From a bacterium (lineage in GTDB: Bacteria > CBDUZB01 > JAGLHV01), in the NCBI GenBank assembly GCA_023132075.1, contig JAGLYT010000084.1, positions 1-6,922 on the forward strand: a DNA stretch of 6,922 bases. Direction: 5' to 3'. The notes under the pieces were generated by a model. It ran no database searches, had not been told where the DNA came from, and worked only from the letters and a program-made list of their open reading frames with translations. This document shows positions 1-5,638 of this stretch, piece by piece. The position numbers were made by a program, and so were the translations under genes. Positions within the stretch are counted from its first letter, which is position 1. Each line of letters starts with the position of its first letter.

Positions 1-40
1 AAAAACCGCAGGTTTTTGTCGGCTGCAGCGAATTGTTAGC
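1..40 (-). other. Half of an integron attC recombination site, cut by the left edge
   Basis: Read on the minus strand from base 40, just after the stop of the 190-residue gene, the core GCTAAC (40-35) is followed by AATTCGCTGC and AGCCGAC (24-18), then a small hairpin (AAAAACC 1-7, loop GCA, GGTTTTT 11-17). This is the order of the first half of a classical attC site: outer core, spacer, inner AGCCGAC box, then a variable terminal structure. If the hairpin is the tip of the folded site, about 23 bases beyond the left edge should complete it, giving a total of about 63 bases, normal for attC. Its place right after the stop codon is also typical. Only half is visible, so pairing of the two arms cannot be checked here. 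Confidence 0.8.
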
Positions 41-46
41 AGCTGA

Positions 47-619
47 TTATTTTATAACTGTCAGTCTAAAAGATTGCTCTCGATTATTATTCTCAACCTG
101 ATTATAGAATGATATTAGTTCATCTTTCATAATTTCTATTCTTCTTGCTATTTTGGCATCAAAATGAAAAAAGTTATCGATTACTGCTGTGTAATCTGAA
201 ATCAATTTGTTAAAATCTAAGAGGGGTTCTCTTGAAATCTCATTTCCTAATTTATCTGTGAATACAAATATGAATTTATCATCAAAATCTCGAATTAACT
301 TGAAAGATAAGAGAATTTGATCTGTTCCTGGATAAAGAAAAAAATCCTCTCGATAAACCAATTCCTTATCAATATATGTCGCTACACTTGCATCTTTATT
401 TGATGGGATAATTTTCCGAATAAAAGTACGATATTTTATATCAAATAATTTCTTTTTTCTTGGTAAATTTCTGATGACTAACCGAAAACCATATAAGGGG
501 AGATACCATAATTCAGGTTTGCCATCATGTTTGGAAGACCGTTTTACTATGCCATATTGTATTATTGGAAAAGCAAAAAACGTCAATAGCGCCAATAATT
601 GTTCAAAAAACATATTCAT
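47..619 (-). CDS. Integron cassette gene: unknown protein with one N-terminal membrane segment
   Basis: I do not recognise this 190-residue protein. Residues about 4-22 (from FFEQLLALL) form a hydrophobic helix that could be an uncleaved membrane anchor. It is followed by basic residues (KRSSKHDGK) and a charged soluble region rich in aromatic residues; the last 40 residues look helical. The start is preceded by AGGG about 5 bases upstream; a second ATG at codon 3 has comparable spacing, so the first two residues are uncertain. The gene sits inside an integron cassette: the GTTAGC junction lies 8 bases before the start and an attC half-site follows the stop. Cassette genes are often unknown and some act in phage defence or toxin-antitoxin pairs; nothing in this sequence shows which. 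The reading frame looks intact and functional. Confidence 0.8.
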   Translation of the reverse strand: MNMFFEQLLALLTFFAFPIIQYGIVKRSSKHDGKPELWYLPLYGFRLVIRNLPRKKKLFDIKYRTFIRKIIPSNKDASVATYIDKELVYREDFFLYPGTDQILLSFKLIRDFDDKFIFVFTDKLGNEISREPLLDFNKLISDYTAVIDNFFHFDAKIARRIEIMKDELISFYNQVENNNREQSFRLTVIK

Positions 620-627
620 TTTTCCCT

Positions 628-633
628 GCTAAC
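628..633 (-). other. Upstream boundary of the integron cassette (GTTAGC core)
   Basis: On the minus strand the sequence TGTTAGCAGGG precedes the start of the 190-residue gene. TGTTAGCA here is the exact reverse complement of the TGCTAACA that opens the attC half-site at 41-34. A cassette inserted by an integron integrase begins at G/TTAGC and ends in its own attC, so the cassette would run from about base 632 past the left edge, roughly 650 bases. Upstream of this core there is no mirror-image arm or AGCCGAC-like box. The site is therefore not the end of another attC: it is either an attI or an insertion at a secondary GTT target. Confidence 0.6.
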
Positions 634-663
634 ATTATATATTATCTGGTTACTCTATTTTCA
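634..663 (-). promoter_or_regulatory. Possible weak promoter reading into the cassette gene
   Basis: A perfect TATAAT (minus strand, 639-634) ends right at the cassette boundary. The best -35 candidate, TGAAAA at 663-658 with an 18-base gap, matches TTGACA at only three of six positions. A start set by this -10 box would fall almost on the AGGG of the ribosome binding site, giving a very short leader. It may supply transcription to the first cassette, or it may be chance in AT-rich DNA. Confidence 0.3.
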
Positions 664-677
664 TAAAATTACACTGC

Positions 678-852
678 ATTATTATAAAAAAAAGACGGGT
701 TCCCGTCAAGTTTTTTATTTTTTCCTCTTGACCAACTATAAAACATATGATATTTAATAGTTATACGGTGACTGTATAAATTGACAAAGGTGTTATTAAA
801 ATGGCTTTTAAGCTATTTCTTAAACAGAAACAAAATATTATTATAAAAAAAA
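678..852. repeat. Pair of 16-base direct repeats (ATTATTATAAAAAAAA)
   Basis: The same 16 bases occur at 678-693 and 837-852. The first copy supplies the T-run of the terminator at 694-707 (minus strand). The second lies just past the stop of the 68-residue gene, where no hairpin precedes it. The repeat is low complexity and may be chance or a trace of a small duplication. The bases between hold no convincing gene. Confidence 0.4.
686..716 (-). terminator. Rho-independent terminator, probably bidirectional
   Basis: GACGG (694-698) pairs with CCGTC (703-707) around the loop GTTC. On the minus strand the hairpin is followed at once by eight T (693-686), a strong terminator for the unit ending with the 68-residue gene at 860. 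On the plus strand it is followed by AAG and six T (711-716), so it could also stop plus-strand transcription. It separates the SIR2 operon from the cassette gene, which would then need its own promoter. Confidence 0.85.
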
Positions 853-859
853 TACCTTT

Positions 860-1066
860 TTATCCTTTTGCTTTTTCCGGGGTGGTTAATTGTCGTATGG
901 TGGCTTCCAGGGTGTTCTTTTTCTTTTTTAGTTTTTTATAGGTTGTTTCTACTCCTGCTAATTCTTTTGATGTCTTGGCTGAGTCGTCTTTTAGTTGTTT
1001 GACCAGGGCTTCGGTGGTTTCAAATTTGTATTCTTTGCCGGAAATTTTTGTGGTTAGTTTTACCAT
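860..1066 (-). CDS. Small lysine-rich protein with predicted coiled coil, unknown function
   Basis: This protein has 68 residues. The start at 1066 is chosen because AAGGAG (1078-1073) lies six bases upstream; a longer frame opens at 1135 but has no such site, and its extra 23 residues are hydrophobic and would begin inside the stop of the preceding gene. The first 15 residues (VKLTTKISGKEYKFETTE) look like a beta hairpin. Residues about 18-60 are heptad-like and rich in Lys, Glu, Leu and Thr, suggesting a coiled coil that could mediate oligomerisation or partner binding. It is the last gene before the terminator, 68 bases after the SIR2-TPR stop and in the same direction, so it is probably co-transcribed. 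Its DNA looks richer in G and C than the SIR2-TPR gene, so it may have another origin. The function is unknown. Confidence 0.7.
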   Translation of the reverse strand: MVKLTTKISGKEYKFETTEALVKQLKDDSAKTSKELAGVETTYKKLKKKKNTLEATIRQLTTPEKAKG

Positions 1067-1134
1067 GGGGAACTCCTTTTTTGTTATAAGGCTGTAATAT
1101 GGAATTATGGTAACAAAAAGGAAGGGAAAGTCCA

Positions 1135-2913
1135 TTATATGGAATTTTCTAAATTTTTATATTTTTCTGACTGTTCATAATTTCCGGTTTTTTCATAAGC
1201 AAGAGATAAATTATCATATACTACTTTTAAATAATGATATTGTTTTGTTTCTTTAAAAATCCCCTCTGCTTTCAAATAATACTCTATTGCCCTATTATAT
1301 TCTCCTAATCTATGATAAACAAGCCCTAAATTTGTATAACATGCTAATTCTCCTTGCTTATACCCAATTGACTTAGCAATCTTTAATGATTTCTCCTGAT
1401 ATTCTATTGCCCGCTGGAAATCTCCTAAGCTCTCATAAACAGTACCTAAATTTACATAACATTTAGACTCTTCTGCCTTATCCCCAATTGCTTTAGCAAT
1501 CTCTAAAGACTTCTCATAATATTCTATTGCTCTCTTGTAATCTCCTAAGCTATCATAAGCAACACCTAAATTTGTATAGCATTTAGATTCCCCTGCCTTA
1601 TCCCCAATTGCTTTAGCTATCCCTAAAGACTTCTCATAATATTTTATTTGTTTATTGTAATTTGAAATATTATAAAAAATCCGACCAGCGATAAAGCTTT
1701 TGAAAGAACCTTCCCCTCCTTCCAATCCTTTAGCCCACTCATCAACATATTTTCTCCATTTAAACGCTCTTCTTTTCTGTTCTGTTTCAGATGGGATAAG
1801 TTCGTATTCTTCTTTACTAATGTCTTTAAGTGAAATCCAAATGTTTTCAATGAGCGTGTTTATATTATATCTTATCTTTTTCCCGGAAAAACTTTTGAAA
1901 GGGTTCTTTTCTTCCTCTGAGGAATTCTCATTTTCCTCTTTTTTTAGATCTTCTATTTCTTCTTTGGTAGTAGAGTGATCAACATAGATTATTTCTTTTT
2001 TGTTTTCCCCTATATTTTGTATTTGCGGTGTTATGTCAAATTCGTCAGAACAGCTATAGCCCAGGATTAAAACCTTTTTGTGCTTTCCACTTGAAAATAT
2101 ATGTCTTATTAGAGCCTTTCTCTTATCAGAAAGAACTTTACTTGCTACCCCTTTCATTGTTGTCCTTATGCTCTTGTAATCTTCAGCACTTCCATGTATT
2201 TTGAAAATTCTTATTTTTTTATGCCCGTCATCATTAAAATCTATCTCTGAGAAATGTTTTTCATTATAATATACTTTAAAATCTTTATCCCTCTTTAACT
2301 CTTCTTCTTCTAATGCTCTCTCGATAAGTAAATCAAAGTTGGTTGTAAATATATTCTTAGCCAAACCCACTTTAGCAAGTTTTGCAATTAAAACATGATT
2401 TGTATTTATTTTTTTCTCGTCCTTATACATATTTAAAATATCAGGAATATCTAGGTTCTCTGCAATTATCTCCATAAATAGCTCAAAAGGAATGCTATGT
2501 TTAATCTTTGAATAAGGAATATTTTCCCGGCAAACAGCTAACATTTTTTTTTGCTTAATCTCATCGTCTATTAATTCATATATTAAATCTTCAAAATTGG
2601 TTTTAAATAAGAGGTTTTCTTCTCCTGGATTTTCAAACAATTCATGCCACGAAGTATCTTTCTCTCCAAAAATATTTTCCATCTCTTTTTTTGGCATGTA
2701 TCCGTAAATATCTTTTTTATCTACCGATAATTTTTCAAGGATGTATAGCTTTAAATCATTGGCTAATGGTACTCCCGAATTTAAAGAAATCCCTGCTCCG
2801 CAATATATTACTAATTCTTTTTCTTTGATTGAATTAATTGTTTTCTGTATACAATCTTGCAATTCTGCTCTTGTTTGGGCTTCTTTTGATTTTGTAATGG
2901 TTGGAAAATTCAT
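1135..2913 (-). CDS. SIR2-family NADase-like protein with C-terminal TPR repeats, likely defence effector
   Basis: This protein has 592 residues. Residues about 30-310 form a SIR2-like Rossmann domain: the NAD-binding GAGIS motif (39-43), TTNFD (190-194) with Asn192, KIHG (238-241) with His240, and LGYSCSDEFD (284-293). Asn192 and His240 match the residues that SIR2 NADases of anti-phage systems need to cleave NAD. There is no CxxC pair, so the zinc module of sirtuin deacetylases is missing. A charged Glu/Lys/Ser linker (about 314-345) leads to a helical part and at least four TPRs (425-584), likely a sensor or partner-binding scaffold. AAGGA lies about 8-10 bases before the ATG. The two-TM gene lies 33 bases upstream in the same direction. 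By family knowledge, activation would deplete NAD and halt growth during infection. The trigger is unknown, and a deacetylase role is unlikely. Confidence 0.9.
   Translation of the reverse strand: MNFPTITKSKEAQTRAELQDCIQKTINSIKEKELVIYCGAGISLNSGVPLANDLKLYILEKLSVDKKDIYGYMPKKEMENIFGEKDTSWHELFENPGEENLLFKTNFEDLIYELIDDEIKQKKMLAVCRENIPYSKIKHSIPFELFMEIIAENLDIPDILNMYKDEKKINTNHVLIAKLAKVGLAKNIFTTNFDLLIERALEEEELKRDKDFKVYYNEKHFSEIDFNDDGHKKIRIFKIHGSAEDYKSIRTTMKGVASKVLSDKRKALIRHIFSSGKHKKVLILGYSCSDEFDITPQIQNIGENKKEIIYVDHSTTKEEIEDLKKEENENSSEEEKNPFKSFSGKKIRYNINTLIENIWISLKDISKEEYELIPSETEQKRRAFKWRKYVDEWAKGLEGGEGSFKSFIAGRIFYNISNYNKQIKYYEKSLGIAKAIGDKAGESKCYTNLGVAYDSLGDYKRAIEYYEKSLEIAKAIGDKAEESKCYVNLGTVYESLGDFQRAIEYQEKSLKIAKSIGYKQGELACYTNLGLVYHRLGEYNRAIEYYLKAEGIFKETKQYHYLKVVYDNLSLAYEKTGNYEQSEKYKNLENSI
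1162..1641 (-). repeat. Tandem 120-base repeats encoding TPR units
   Basis: Four 40-codon units lie head to tail: 1641-1522, 1521-1402, 1401-1282 and a diverged 1281-1162. The first two proteins units (residues 425-464 and 465-504) agree at 32 of 40 positions, and the third shares the YxEKSL.IAK and CYTNLG..Y cores. The DNA also repeats, for example CTTCTCATAATATT recurs at the same phase in units one and two. Recent unit duplication, or gain and loss of units by recombination, is plausible. Confidence 0.85.
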
Positions 2914-2946
2914 TTATTATTCTTCCTTTTTGAAATTTTGTTGATT

Positions 2947-3561
2947 TTATTTAATTAGTGATTTAAATTTCTCAAGATATCCTGTCTTTTCCAAAACTGT
3001 TAAAAAAGCAGCCAACATTGTAATTAAATAAAAAACACCTTTAATAATTCTTCCTGCTATTGATGTCTCTATTTTCTTTTGGTTAAATCCTATTTTCCCA
3101 ATAATTTTAAATGGTAACCCCACAATATAATCTAATATTAAACACAGCCAAAAGAATGGATTAATAGTCCTAAATAAAGCATTAAGTCTATCTTCGCTAT
3201 AAATACCTATTGCTCTATCTATAAAATCCATCAATTGTTGTGGATCAATTTGGAATTCATATAAATTGAAAATGTTGATGACTAAATCAATGTCTCCTGC
3301 AAATCCACCTATGGCACGAGGGGGTGAATAACACATAACCGGCTTAACTCCGCTTAAGATTATGAGAGAATACATCCTATCTAAATTCATGTTTATTGTT
3401 CTTCTCAATTGTTTTGCTTCTTCATTTTCATATACTCCTAAACCAATATCTGCATCCTCCACATTATCAAAATAATTAACAACATTTTTTCTAAACTCAA
3501 CCAAAAGTTTTGTTCTGTTCCGATTTTCCAAAATTGTTATTTTTTTATAATCCCCCATCAT
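2947..3561 (-). CDS. Two-TM protein with cytosolic-type N-terminal domain, partner of the SIR2-TPR gene
   Basis: This protein has 204 residues. I do not recognise the family. Residues 1-130 are soluble and charged; 78-98 (from YSPPRAIGGFAGDIDLV) look like a conserved loop followed by a hydrophobic stretch. Two hydrophobic helices follow, about 134-157 (from NPFFWLCLILDYIVG) and 171-190 (from IKGVFYLITMLAAF), separated by a short basic loop, with a basic tail. There is no signal peptide. GGAG lies 6 bases before the first ATG and 9 before the second, so either may serve. Stop and next start are 33 bases apart, so this gene and SIR2-TPR form an operon. The pairing suggests a sensor, anchor or regulator of the SIR2 enzyme; a pore-forming effector is an alternative. 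This role is inferred from context only. Confidence 0.85.
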   Translation of the reverse strand: MMGDYKKITILENRNRTKLLVEFRKNVVNYFDNVEDADIGLGVYENEEAKQLRRTINMNLDRMYSLIILSGVKPVMCYSPPRAIGGFAGDIDLVINIFNLYEFQIDPQQLMDFIDRAIGIYSEDRLNALFRTINPFFWLCLILDYIVGLPFKIIGKIGFNQKKIETSIAGRIIKGVFYLITMLAAFLTVLEKTGYLEKFKSLIK

Positions 3562-3592
3562 AATATTCTCCAGATTTATCTTTCACATCTTT

Positions 3593-3857
3593 TTAATCAT
3601 CATCTTCCCGGCTAATGTTAAACACTGCCCAGATGGGACGATGGTCGGATACGACTAATTTTGCTTTTGTATCGTCATTATTAAACATTGTTTGGTCAAA
3701 CATGTCAATGCCTGAATTTTGGTTATATTCGGTTAAATATTCGTTTTGAAACCAAAAATTATCATATAAGCTTGTATCTGTAACGGTGGTTTTATTGGGT
3801 GGTTCGATTAAAAAGGTCATTGTGAAAATGGTTTTTAAATTGTCAACGGTTCGTTGC
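3593..3857 (-). pseudogene. C-terminal fragment of an endonuclease/exonuclease/phosphatase-family protein
   Basis: About 85 codons remain, from roughly TVDNLKTIFTM to the native-looking stop at 3593. The end carries the diagnostic VSDHRPIWAVF, the SDHRP motif with the catalytic Asp-His of the DNase I-like fold, preceded by SLYDNFW, which is also typical of family members near the C-terminus. A full member needs some 250-300 residues, so the N-terminal two thirds with the metal-binding Asn and Glu are gone. The frame has no start of its own with a ribosome binding site; its upstream codons are an out-of-frame reading of the nucleotidyltransferase fragment. It stops 31 bases before the two-TM gene, in the same direction. 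It is almost certainly a non-functional remnant. Confidence 0.8.
3844..3856. repeat. Short inverted repeat at the junction of two gene fragments
   Basis: CAACG (3844-3848), GTT, CGTTG (3852-3856) form a perfect 5-base inverted repeat with a 3-base loop. It sits where nucleotidyltransferase coding ends and nuclease coding begins. It is short enough to be chance, but its place at the breakpoint makes it a possible trace of the deletion or recombination that joined the fragments. Confidence 0.4.
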
Positions 3858-4028
3858 AGCATTTTCTTCAGTAGCCCTAATCCAGATGTCAATATCATTT
3901 GTACTGCGAGAAATATGCGTGTAATGTAATGTAGCATAAGCACCTACTATTAGATATTCTACTCCATGCTTATTTAAGGCATTCAAAAAATCTATATAAT
4001 CATTTGTGTACGATTTTTCTGGTCCCAT
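3858..4028 (-). pseudogene. N-terminal fragment of a nucleotidyltransferase-fold protein
   Basis: The start at 4028 gives a 61-codon frame ending at 3843. The first 57 residues look like a genuine nucleotidyltransferase N-terminus: a helix (YIDFLNALNKHGVEYLIVG), the GAYA turn (29-32) and STNDIDIWI with the Asp45-x-Asp47 metal-binding pair, then TEENA. The last residues (ATNR) come from foreign sequence at the junction with the nuclease fragment. Full members of this group usually exceed 130 residues, so about half or more of the protein is missing. Such proteins occur in toxin-antitoxin pairs and as stand-alone resistance-like enzymes; which this was cannot be told. It overlaps the small gene upstream by 29 bases. 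No good ribosome binding site is close to the ATG, so translation may have been coupled. It is likely inactive. Confidence 0.75.
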
Positions 4029-4209
4029 AAATTTTTTTATTTACCCTCATAGTTTTTGGATTTTTATGCAAAATGTTAACATGGTAATTGTACATAATAA
4101 AATAAACACTTTTTAATGTTTCATTAAATGTTTTTGGAATTTCAACATGGTGGTTATCTATTGGTGCTTGACCATAGAAAAAATCTTTAAAATGCGATAT
4201 TTTTTTCAT
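4000..4209 (-). CDS. Small unknown protein, first gene of the minus-strand unit
   Basis: This is a 69-residue frame that I do not recognise. A start at 4209 is well supported: GAGGA (4220-4216) lies six bases upstream, and a promoter with TTGACA and TAAAAT ends about 37 bases before the ATG. The protein begins MKKISHFKDFFYGQAPIDNHHVEIPKTF cut here to its visible features: a basic start, an APIDNHHVEIP segment, then a Tyr/Asn/His-rich part and a very basic tail. No membrane helix or named motif is seen. It overlaps the nucleotidyltransferase start by 29 bases, so the two may have formed a translationally coupled pair, as in toxin-antitoxin operons. Its last 15 or so residues (KKIYGTRKIVHK) may be read-through of the overlap rather than an evolved end. 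Confidence 0.5.
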   Translation of the reverse strand: MKKISHFKDFFYGQAPIDNHHVEIPKTFNETLKSVYFIMYNYHVNILHKNPKTMRVNKKIYGTRKIVHK

Positions 4210-4245
4210 TTTCCATCCTCTTTGAATTTTAAGTTTTACTTAATT

Positions 4246-4274
4246 ATTTTATATTTATTCTTTGGTGGTGTCAA
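4246..4274 (-). promoter_or_regulatory. Promoter of the minus-strand accessory unit
   Basis: On the minus strand a perfect TTGACA (4274-4269) is followed after 17 bases by TAAAAT (4251-4246), five of six matches to TATAAT. The start would fall near 4239, giving a leader of about 30 bases with the GAGGA site of the gene at 4209. No terminator is seen between here and 707, so this promoter could drive the small gene, both fragments, the two-TM gene, SIR2-TPR and the 68-residue gene. Confidence 0.65.
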
Positions 4275-4432
4275 GAAATTTTTGAGTGAGTAAGGATCAA
4301 GATTTATTCTGACTTTTATTTTTTTAAGCACATTTATTTTTTACAAACAGAATAAAAAGCACATCTTTTTTTTAATTTTTATTGCTTCAGAAAAGAACTT
4401 AAAACATTTTTTAACCACTACTAAAAAACGTC

Positions 4433-4462
4433 TTGACTTTTAATGACTTAATGGAGTATATT
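4433..4462 (+). promoter_or_regulatory. Candidate upstream promoter for the M23-bactofilin operon
   Basis: TTGACT (4433-4438) and TATATT (4457-4462) are 18 bases apart. Each hexamer has one mismatch to consensus. It precedes the second candidate by about 80 bases and would give a leader of about 155 bases. The AGG-like GGAGG at 4463-4467 just after it has no following frame of note. Confidence 0.4.
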
Positions 4463-4514
4463 GGAGGTTGCTAAAATTCAGCATTTGCTTTGAAAAGTAA
4501 AATGAATAATAACC

Positions 4515-4542
4515 TTGACAAACTTCATTTTTATGATATATT
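4515..4542 (+). promoter_or_regulatory. Probable main promoter of the M23-bactofilin operon
   Basis: A perfect TTGACA (4515-4520) is followed after 16 bases by TATATT (4537-4542). Transcription would start near 4549, about 75 bases before the peptidase ATG. It is the nearest good promoter to the operon, and the next 80 bases show no terminator. Confidence 0.6.
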
Positions 4543-4623
4543 CATAACGTAGGAGAATAAAAAAGTAAGTTTTGAAACCAATTTAAATACTCTTAGAGTT
4601 TTCCGAGGGAATGAGGAGAGAAA

Positions 4624-5553
4624 ATGAAAAAATTTAATTTGCATAAAGAAATAAAAAAGAAACTAACAATCATGTTGGTTCCTCACCACACCAACAGAAC
4701 ACTAAAGATGAGTATCCCTCTCGTATTTATTTATTTCGTTCTTTCTTGTTGGGCAGGGTTAACGATACATTCCTTTTTCGTTACTTCCCGCCATATAGAT
4801 TACTTAGCTACTAAACGAAAAAATAAAGCCTTGCAGGAAAAAGTTGCATTTTTTATTCAGGAAACAGTTAAATCCAAAGAACTTGTTTCCCAGGTAGAAA
4901 AAATCGACCACCAATTGAGAAATATGGTTGCTTCAAATTCTAAGAAAATAATCAACCGCTATCCCTTCTATGCAAGCTATCTTCGGACTTATCTCAATTT
5001 AGGAAAAGGGGGTCCCAGCAAAAACGAACAACAGGTTGTTGACAATTTGTTCCAGAAAAATCAATTCCGTAAAGTAAATAAAAAATTGCAGGTTAATTCA
5101 AACAAACAAATAAAAAGTTTTCTGGAAATATCTAAATGTATTTTCCTTCAAAAAAGTATATTAGAAGCCACCCCCTGTATCTGGCCTACTTACGGCTATA
5201 TTAGTTCCCGTTTTGGTTATAGAATTTCTCCATTTAGTAATAAATCCGAATTTCACACCGGTTTAGATATAGCCAACCGTAAGGGCTCCCCTGTCTGGGC
5301 TACGGCAGATGGCATAGTAACAGTGGCTAGGAGAGCAAAAGGATACGGTTATGTAGTAATAGTCAAACACGGATATGGTTTATCAACTTATTATGCCCAT
5401 AATTCCAAGCTATTAGTTAAAACAGGGGATTATGTGACACGGGGACAAATTATAAGCTACACAGGTGATACAGGTCGTTCCACCGGAAATCACCTCCACT
5501 ACGAAGTGCGGGTGAGGGGTAAAGCAGTAAATCCTATCTATTATTTTAAATAG
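4624..5553 (+). CDS. Membrane-anchored M23 (LytM-type) peptidoglycan endopeptidase
   Basis: This protein has 309 residues. A short basic cytosolic start is followed by one membrane helix (about 28-50, from KMSIPLVFIYFVLSCWAGL), so the rest would lie outside the membrane. Residues about 60-105 are charged and helical, probably a coiled coil, and 110-185 form a linker. The M23 domain fills 186-309: SRFGYR, HTGLD with zinc ligands His211 and Asp215, YAH with His259, and HLH with His290 and His292. All catalytic and zinc-binding positions are kept, so it should be an active zinc endopeptidase cutting peptide cross-bridges of peptidoglycan. GAGGAG (4613-4618) lies five bases before the ATG. The bactofilin gene follows after 85 bases. 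M23 and bactofilin genes are paired in many bacteria, where the filament localises the hydrolase to shape the wall. Confidence 0.95.
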   Translation: MKKFNLHKEIKKKLTIMLVPHHTNRTLKMSIPLVFIYFVLSCWAGLTIHSFFVTSRHIDYLATKRKNKALQEKVAFFIQETVKSKELVSQVEKIDHQLRNMVASNSKKIINRYPFYASYLRTYLNLGKGGPSKNEQQVVDNLFQKNQFRKVNKKLQVNSNKQIKSFLEISKCIFLQKSILEATPCIWPTYGYISSRFGYRISPFSNKSEFHTGLDIANRKGSPVWATADGIVTVARRAKGYGYVVIVKHGYGLSTYYAHNSKLLVKTGDYVTRGQIISYTGDTGRSTGNHLHYEVRVRGKAVNPIYYFK

Positions 5554-5638
5554 GCTTTGCTAAAAAATTAAACAATCCTTTTCTTTCTTTGTAAAAATAA
5601 CTAAAAATATATTTCTCAAAAAGGAGGAAAATAAAAAG

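Larger units (their letters stand above)
4210..4623. other. Intergenic region between divergent units
   Basis: No gene is seen in these 414 bases. They hold the minus-strand promoter (4246-4274) and two plus-strand promoter candidates (4433-4462 and 4515-4542). The middle is T-rich on the plus strand. An inverted repeat (TTTATTCTG 4303-4311 and CAGAATAAA 4348-4356) has a long 36-base loop, and AAGCACAT occurs twice in direct orientation (4326-4333, 4357-4364). A T-run follows the second copy, but the AT-only stem is weak, so I do not call a terminator. Confidence 0.6.

Noticed and set aside
1-17. The AAAAACC/GGTTTTT hairpin as a rho-independent terminator of the cassette gene
   Set aside because: Only two GC pairs are present, and its place next to AGCCGAC and GTTAGC boxes is better explained as the tip of a folded attC, although it could weakly do both.
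801-941. Plus-strand frame of about 46 codons with AAAGG upstream
   Set aside because: It runs antisense into the supported 68-residue gene and encodes a Phe-rich string from the complement of a lysine-rich region.
1067-1135. N-terminal extension of the 68-residue protein to the ATG at 1135
   Set aside because: There is no ribosome binding site for that ATG, it would begin inside the stop of the SIR2-TPR gene, and a strong AAGGAG precedes the internal ATG at 1066.
1700-1978. Plus-strand 92-codon frame opposite the SIR2-TPR linker
   Set aside because: Its Ser/Phe-rich sequence is the complement of the Glu/Lys-rich linker and has no supporting start signal.
2581-2607. A second TNF motif (KTNFEDLI, residues 104-111) in the SIR2 protein, resembling TTNFDLLI at 190-197
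   Set aside because: Only the later copy is placed correctly before KIHG and the LGYS motif. The earlier one is more likely chance or a helix of similar composition than a duplicated active site.
4303-4364. Inverted and direct repeats that might be a terminator or operator
   Set aside because: The stem is AT-rich with a 36-base loop and no conserved operator layout is evident.
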